A stretch of 7,649 nt of DNA from positions 1 to 7,649 of the forward strand of contig JBIKVM010000145.1 in assembly GCA_044356825.1 (NCBI GenBank). The letters run 5' to 3'. The notes under the pieces are model-generated. The model ran no database searches, had not been told where the DNA came from, and was given only the letters and a program-made list of their open reading frames with translations. Both the position numbers and the translations under genes were made by a program. Positions 4,039 through 7,649 of the stretch are shown one piece after another. Positions within the stretch are counted from its first letter, which is position 1. Each line of letters starts with the position of its first letter. Source of the DNA: JAUREX01 sp044356825. GTDB lineage: Bacteria > Pseudomonadota > Alphaproteobacteria > Rhodobacterales > Rhodobacteraceae.

Positions 4039-5709
4039 ATGGCACAGGGGATGATCGGGACGGGCAGGCACATCGGCGCGTGGATGCGCGCCGATCGTTG
4101 GATCCTCGGGCAGGTCCTGCTGGCGACGGGGCTGTCGAACCTGCTCGGGCTTGCAACGGCGGTCCTTGTCATGGCGGTCTATGACCGCGTCCTGCCTGCG
4201 GGGGCGACGACCTCGCTGTTGGCTCTCGGGGCAGGTGCGGGCATCGCGCTGGCATGCGACTTCGCGCTGCGGCTCGCGCGCGGGCGGCTTGCCGATGCGG
4301 TAGCCCTCGCGGCCGAACATCGGCTTGCCCTCGCGGCAGGGCGCGCCGCCGCCGAAGGGCGCGGCGGCTGGAGCGATGCCCGGGTCGAGGGTCCGAGTGC
4401 TGCGCTTCTCTGCGGACTTGGCGATCTTCCCTTCGTGCCGATCTATCTGATCGCGATCTGGGTTGTCGCGGGGCCGCTGGTCGCGCTGCCGCTCGTGGCG
4501 CTTGGCGGGGCATGCGCGCTTGCCGCCGCCCTCGCGCCGTGCATCGCGCGACTGGCCGAGGCCGAACGCACCCTTGCGAAAGGGCGGGCGCGGTGCATCG
4601 CCGATCTCGGGGCAGGTGGCGCGACGCTGCGTGCGATGGCCGCGCAGGAAGGGCCATTGTCCGAACTGCGCCGCGCCGCAGATCTGCATGTCGGGCAGGC
4701 TGCGGCCTTGCGCGGGGCCGTTAACTGGGTGGTGCAGGTGGCCACCCTCGCCCAGCAGGCGGGGCAGGTCGGGATCGTGTTGTGGGGTGCGCTTGGCGTC
4801 ATCGAAGAGGGGCTGAGCGGCGGGGCCCTGATTGCGGCGGTGCTGCTGACGGGCCGAGCTCTGGCGCCGGTTCAGGTGCTTGCGCATCTTGCACAACGCC
4901 TCGCCACCCTCCCGGCCCCGGTGCGGGCCGAAACGGCACGACTGCCCGAGGCGCCGGCCCTGAGGCGCGCACAGTTGCGTGACAGCGGACCCGAATTCGC
5001 GATCGAGCTGCGCGATCTGCGCTGCCGCGCCCTCGGCAGCGTGTCGCTGCGCATCGCGCCGGGTGAGCGGATCGCACTGACCGGTCCGGCGGGCGGGGGG
5101 CGATCGACCCTTCTGCGCCTTCTGGCCGGGATCGAGACGCCCGAGGGCGGGCGCGTTCTGGTCGATGGCACCGACATGGAACGGTTCGCGCCCGAGTGCC
5201 TCGGCCGACATGTGGGGGCGCTGCTCGATCCGCTCTGGCTGCCAGACGGGCCGCTGCGGATGGCCGTTGCCGCGGGGCGCGGCGTGATCGACGATGCTGC
5301 CCTGCACAGGGCCGCCACGGCCTCGGGGCTTGGCGCGGCCATCGATGCCGACCCGCGAGGTTTCGAGATGCCCGTTGCCGCTCTCTCGGGCGCGCAGCGC
5401 CGGGCCGCGGCGATAGCCCGGGCGATTGCAGGGCGGCCGCGGCTTCTTCTGCTCGATGATCCTTCGGCAGGTTTCGACGCGCGCGCCGAACTGGCACTTG
5501 CCGTCGCGCTTGAAACCGCGGCCGCGGGCGCGACCGTCGTGATGGCCACGCATCGCCCTGCCCTTTTGCGACTCGCTGACCGCGTGGTGGTCCTCGACCG
5601 CGGGCGGATCAGCGCCGATGCACCCCCCGGCTTCTTCGCAGCCGCCGCGAGCGTGGGGAACGTCGCATCATCGCCGCAGCGCCAGAGCATCCATGCCGGC
5701 GCCGTCTGA
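4039..5709 (+). CDS. Type I secretion ABC protein with degenerate nucleotide-binding motifs
   Basis: 556 residues: a six-helix-type membrane domain (about 20-290) fused to a nucleotide-binding domain (about 319-530). Hallmarks of type I secretion exporters are V47-Y-D-R-V-L-P-x-G-A-T (47-57) and G-D-L-P-F-V-P-I-Y-L (128-137). There is no N-terminal C39-like domain, so it resembles PrtD more than LapB/HlyB. The ATPase motifs deviate. Walker A is G-P-A-G-G-G-R-S-T (349-357) with Arg355 for Lys. The Q-loop position has Asp397 for Gln. The signature is L-S-G-A-Q (449-453). Walker B L-L-L-L-D-D-P (469-475) has Asp474 for the catalytic Glu. The segment before Walker A (about 320-340) is shortened and lacks the A-loop aromatic. 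The switch His505 is kept. It would sit in the inner membrane with the HlyD adaptor. The frame is intact, so it may be the degenerate half of a heterodimer or a weak ATPase. ATG 4039 has GAGG six bases upstream. Confidence 0.9.
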   Translation: MAQGMIGTGRHIGAWMRADRWILGQVLLATGLSNLLGLATAVLVMAVYDRVLPAGATTSLLALGAGAGIALACDFALRLARGRLADAVALAAEHRLALAAGRAAAEGRGGWSDARVEGPSAALLCGLGDLPFVPIYLIAIWVVAGPLVALPLVALGGACALAAALAPCIARLAEAERTLAKGRARCIADLGAGGATLRAMAAQEGPLSELRRAADLHVGQAAALRGAVNWVVQVATLAQQAGQVGIVLWGALGVIEEGLSGGALIAAVLLTGRALAPVQVLAHLAQRLATLPAPVRAETARLPEAPALRRAQLRDSGPEFAIELRDLRCRALGSVSLRIAPGERIALTGPAGGGRSTLLRLLAGIETPEGGRVLVDGTDMERFAPECLGRHVGALLDPLWLPDGPLRMAVAAGRGVIDDAALHRAATASGLGAAIDADPRGFEMPVAALSGAQRRAAAIARAIAGRPRLLLLDDPSAGFDARAELALAVALETAAAGATVVMATHRPALLRLADRVVVLDRGRISADAPPGFFAAAASVGNVASSPQRQSIHAGAV

Positions 5710-6943
5710 TGCTGCACCGCCGGCAGGGGCAGGCAGCGGGGCGGGGCCGCTCATCGCCGCGATCGGGGCGCTTGTCCTCGGCGGCGCGATGTGGATCGCG
5801 GTTGCCGAATTCGACGAAACCCTGCGCGTGCATGCCCGGCTTGAGTACGAACAGCCCGAACTGACGCTTCAGGCGCCCTTCGCCGGAACGCTCGTAAGCC
5901 TTGCGTCGCAGGGAACGCCGGCAGAGGCTGGAGCCGTGCTGGCCGTGCTCGATGCGGGGCCGATCCGCTCGGCCCTTGCCGAGATCAGTGCCGAAGCCTG
6001 GGCCGAGGCAGCCCGCATCGCGCGGCTCGAGGCCGAGGCGGCGGGGCGGCGCCCCATTTTTCCGGCTGATCTGCGGCGCGAGGCCCCGGACCTCGTTGCG
6101 GCAGAGACGGCGCTCTGGGCTGCGCGGACCGAGGAAGAGGCGCTGCGCCAACGCCTTGCCGAGGTCGAGATCGCACAGGCCGACCACGCGCTCGCAGCCC
6201 TGATCGAACGCGAGGCGGCGGCGTCCGAAGCGCTGGCGCTGGTCGCGGCCGAACGGGCGGCGCGCGCGCCGCTGGTCGCGGCCGGGATCGTTGCCGAGCG
6301 CAGCCTCGAGCCGCTCCTGCGCTCCGAGGCGGACCGCAGGGGCGACCGCGCAGCCCTTGGCGCCGAGATCGAACGCGCGCGGGCAGCGGGCACTGCCGCG
6401 CGCCTGCGTGCCGCGACCGCAACCGAGGCCCGACGCGCCGCGATCCTTGCCGATCTGGCCGCCGCCCGGAGCGCGCGCGCGCGCGCCGAGGCGCGCCTGC
6501 CTGCCCTCGCCGCGCTGCTCGGGTCGGCTGAGGTGCGCAGCCCCGTGGCGGGCATGGCCGCGCCCTGGCGCGGAGTCGCAACCGGGTCGGTGGTCGCGCA
6601 GGGCCAACCGCTGGTGCGGATTGTGCCTGCAGAAGGTGGATTGCTGCTGCGGGCGCGTGTGGATCCAGCGGTCGCGGGCGACCTGCGGCCGGGTCTGGCC
6701 GCGCGCATCGCCCTGCCGGGGGCGGGCCAGTCGGGCAGGCTGACGGGCCGCGTGGACGAGATCGTGACTGCGCCTGCGACCGATCCGGGCCAGCTGGATG
6801 CTGGAACGCTCGAGGTCACGATCATCACCGACCGCCCGCTCGGGCAGGACCACGGCCTGCGGGCGGGACAGATCGCGGAGGTCGCGATCCTGACAGGGCG
6901 GCGGCGTGTGACAGATTACCTGCTTGGCGAGATGGCACCCTGA
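5693..6943 (+). CDS. HlyD-family type I secretion periplasmic adaptor
   Basis: 416 residues from ATG 5693. A short cytoplasmic N-terminus and one transmembrane helix (about 19-38) precede a first half-lipoyl segment with A-P-F-A-G-T-L (61-67), a long Ala/Arg/Glu-rich coiled coil (about 96-275), and a second half-lipoyl with V-R-S-P-V-A-G (281-287). A beta-barrel part and a family-typical end R-R-V-T-D-Y-L-L (404-411) follow. It would link the ABC protein to a TolC-type outer membrane channel in the periplasm. The start lies 17 bp inside the ABC gene in another frame, so translation is probably coupled. An earlier in-frame ATG at 5618 would add 25 low-complexity residues and overlap the ABC gene by 92 bp; I consider it less likely. 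No outer membrane factor or substrate gene is visible here. Its last 28 bases overlap the convergent MoeB-like gene. Confidence 0.88.
   Translation: MPAPSDAAPPAGAGSGAGPLIAAIGALVLGGAMWIAVAEFDETLRVHARLEYEQPELTLQAPFAGTLVSLASQGTPAEAGAVLAVLDAGPIRSALAEISAEAWAEAARIARLEAEAAGRRPIFPADLRREAPDLVAAETALWAARTEEEALRQRLAEVEIAQADHALAALIEREAAASEALALVAAERAARAPLVAAGIVAERSLEPLLRSEADRRGDRAALGAEIERARAAGTAARLRAATATEARRAAILADLAAARSARARAEARLPALAALLGSAEVRSPVAGMAAPWRGVATGSVVAQGQPLVRIVPAEGGLLLRARVDPAVAGDLRPGLAARIALPGAGQSGRLTGRVDEIVTAPATDPGQLDAGTLEVTIITDRPLGQDHGLRAGQIAEVAILTGRRRVTDYLLGEMAP
6471..6486 (+). repeat. (GC)8 dinucleotide run in the adaptor gene
   Basis: Sixteen bases of alternating G and C encode part of the Ala/Arg coiled coil (about residues 260-264). 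Dinucleotide runs can slip, and loss or gain of one unit would frameshift the adaptor. Alternating GC can also adopt Z-form DNA. In a genome this GC-rich it may be only compositional. Confidence 0.75.
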
Positions 6944-7649
6944 GGGTGCGCACCCTGGCGGTGGATGCCGCCACAGACGGGGCAATCGGGGCGGGGGCGC
7001 AGCCTCATGACCCGGCTTTCGGCATCGAGCGCGTCGTGGATCGCCATCCGCCCGATCAGGGGCGTGCCCGCTCCAGTCAGGACCTTCACCGCCTCGGACG
7101 CCATCATCGCGCCGATGATGCCGGGCAGGGCGGCCATCACGCCCGCCTCGGCGCAACTGGGTGCAAGGCCCTGCGCCGGATCCTCGGGAAAGACGCAGGC
7201 ATAGCAGGGCCCGCCGCGGGCCGGATCGAAGACGCTGACCTGCCCCTCCCATTGCGCGATCGCGCCCGAGACGAGCGGGCGCCCCGCCGCGACGCAGGCG
7301 GCATTGACGGCGCGGCGGGTCGCGAAATTGTCGGTGCCGTCGAGGACGAGGTCATGGTCGGCCACCAGCGCGCGCGCCCCCTCGGCATCGAGCCGCTGGG
7401 GATGGAGCCGCACCTCGCAGAACGGGTTCAGCGCGGCGATGGCGGCGGCGGCCGATTCGGTCTTGGGCAGGCCGATGCGGGCATCGGTGTGGATGATCTG
7501 GCGCTGGAGGTTCGAGGCATCGACGCGGTCATGATCCACGATCCCGATCCGCCCCACCCCCGCCGCCGCAAGATAGAGAAGCGCGGGCGAGCCGAGGCCC
7601 CCCGCGCCCACCACGAGCACGCGGGCGCGCTTCAGCCGCACCTGCCCCG
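6916..7649 (-). CDS. moeB: MoeB/ThiF-family sulfur-carrier adenylyltransferase (5' end beyond the window)
   Basis: Partial; the frame is open to position 7649, so the N-terminus is missing. Numbering from the GTG codon at 7641: ATP-binding G12-A-G-G-L-G17, D36-x-D-x-V-D-x-S-N-L-Q-R-Q (36-48), catalytic D101-G-T-D-N-F, the conserved S-C-A-E-A-G-V-M-A (162-170) with Cys163, and two zinc-binding pairs C146-Y-A-C149 and C220-P-V-C223. All match E. coli MoeB. It adenylates the C-terminal glycine of a ubiquitin-like sulfur carrier, MoaD for molybdopterin synthesis; ThiF acting on ThiS is the close alternative, and many bacteria have one enzyme for both. A 17-residue tail follows the last zinc Cys-Gly-Gly. 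The GTG at 7641 is internal, because residues before it continue the family sequence (G-Q-V-R-L-K). The stop at 6918-6916 lies within the end of the adaptor gene, giving a 28-bp tail-to-tail overlap. Confidence 0.88.
   Translation of the reverse strand, partial: GQVRLKRARVLVVGAGGLGSPALLYLAAAGVGRIGIVDHDRVDASNLQRQIIHTDARIGLPKTESAAAAIAALNPFCEVRLHPQRLDAEGARALVADHDLVLDGTDNFATRRAVNAACVAAGRPLVSGAIAQWEGQVSVFDPARGGPCYACVFPEDPAQGLAPSCAEAGVMAALPGIIGAMMASEAVKVLTGAGTPLIGRMAIHDALDAESRVMRLRPRPDCPVCGGIHRQGAHPQGAISPSR

Noticed and set aside
3889..5553. Very long open frame on the minus strand, antisense to the ABC gene
   Set aside because: High-GC shadow. It is low-complexity, rich in Arg/Gly/Pro, has no recognisable domain, and the plus-strand frame is a clear ABC exporter.
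5618..5692. Earlier ATG for the adaptor
   Set aside because: It adds 25 low-complexity residues before a membrane helix and lengthens the overlap with the ABC gene to 92 bp. ATG 5693 is simpler, although its ribosome binding site is weak.
5609..7252. Long open frame on the minus strand spanning the HlyD gene and part of the MoeB-like gene
   Set aside because: It lies antisense to HlyD and in another frame of the MoeB-like gene, and no family motifs are visible.
1..7649. CRISPR arrays, tRNA or rRNA genes, insertion sequences, attachment sites
   Set aside because: No spaced direct repeats, cloverleaf-like segments, transposase motifs or flanking inverted repeats were seen on either strand.

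Overview
The window is GC-rich (about 70 % by eye) and gene-dense. Its gene content (DUF983 + NUDIX pair, a CnrH-type ECF sigma factor with a membrane sensor, a DUF3445 protein, a LapB/PrtD-like type I secretion ABC/HlyD pair, a MoeB-like enzyme) and its codon use look like an alphaproteobacterium, most likely Rhodobacterales/Rhodobacteraceae. That placement is inference from protein style, not from a marker gene.

Layout. (1) Minus strand, 1-915: a DUF983 zinc-ribbon membrane protein and a NUDIX hydrolase, translationally coupled through an ATGA overlap; the NUDIX gene runs off the left edge. (2) A 135-bp divergent region at 916-1050. (3) Plus strand, 1051-3955: an exported four-EF-hand protein, an ECF sigma factor that seems to start at CTG, a small single-pass membrane protein (probable anti-sigma factor), a single-pass periplasmic heavy-metal-sensor-like protein, and a DUF3445 (heme-dependent oxidative N-demethylase-like) protein. 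Gaps are short or absent, so this reads as one operon built around a CnrYXH-like trans-envelope signalling circuit. (4) An 83-bp AT-richer gap (3956-4038) with a -10-like TAATAT and a small inverted repeat. (5) Plus strand, 4039-6943: a two-gene type I secretion unit, ABC protein plus HlyD-type adaptor, with overlapping reading frames. (6) Minus strand, 6916 to the right edge: a MoeB/ThiF-family adenylyltransferase, convergent with and overlapping the adaptor gene by 28 bp; its N-terminus lies outside the window.

How it may work together: the membrane sensor and small membrane protein would hold the sigma factor at the membrane until a periplasmic cue, by family a metal ion, releases it. The sigma factor would then transcribe its own operon, including the EF-hand protein. 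The secretion pair is probably a separate unit.

Most unusual points: (a) the ABC protein's nucleotide-binding domain departs from consensus at nearly every catalytic motif (Walker A Lys to Arg, Q-loop Gln to Asp, LSGGQ to LSGAQ, catalytic Glu to Asp, no A-loop aromatic), although the frame is intact; (b) the sigma factor has no ATG/GTG/TTG that would give a complete region 2, but has a CTG with a well-placed GGAGG; (c) a calcium-binding-type EF-hand protein with Met/His-rich ends heads an apparent heavy-metal-type ECF operon. No RNA genes, CRISPR arrays, insertion sequences or clear intrinsic terminators were seen.
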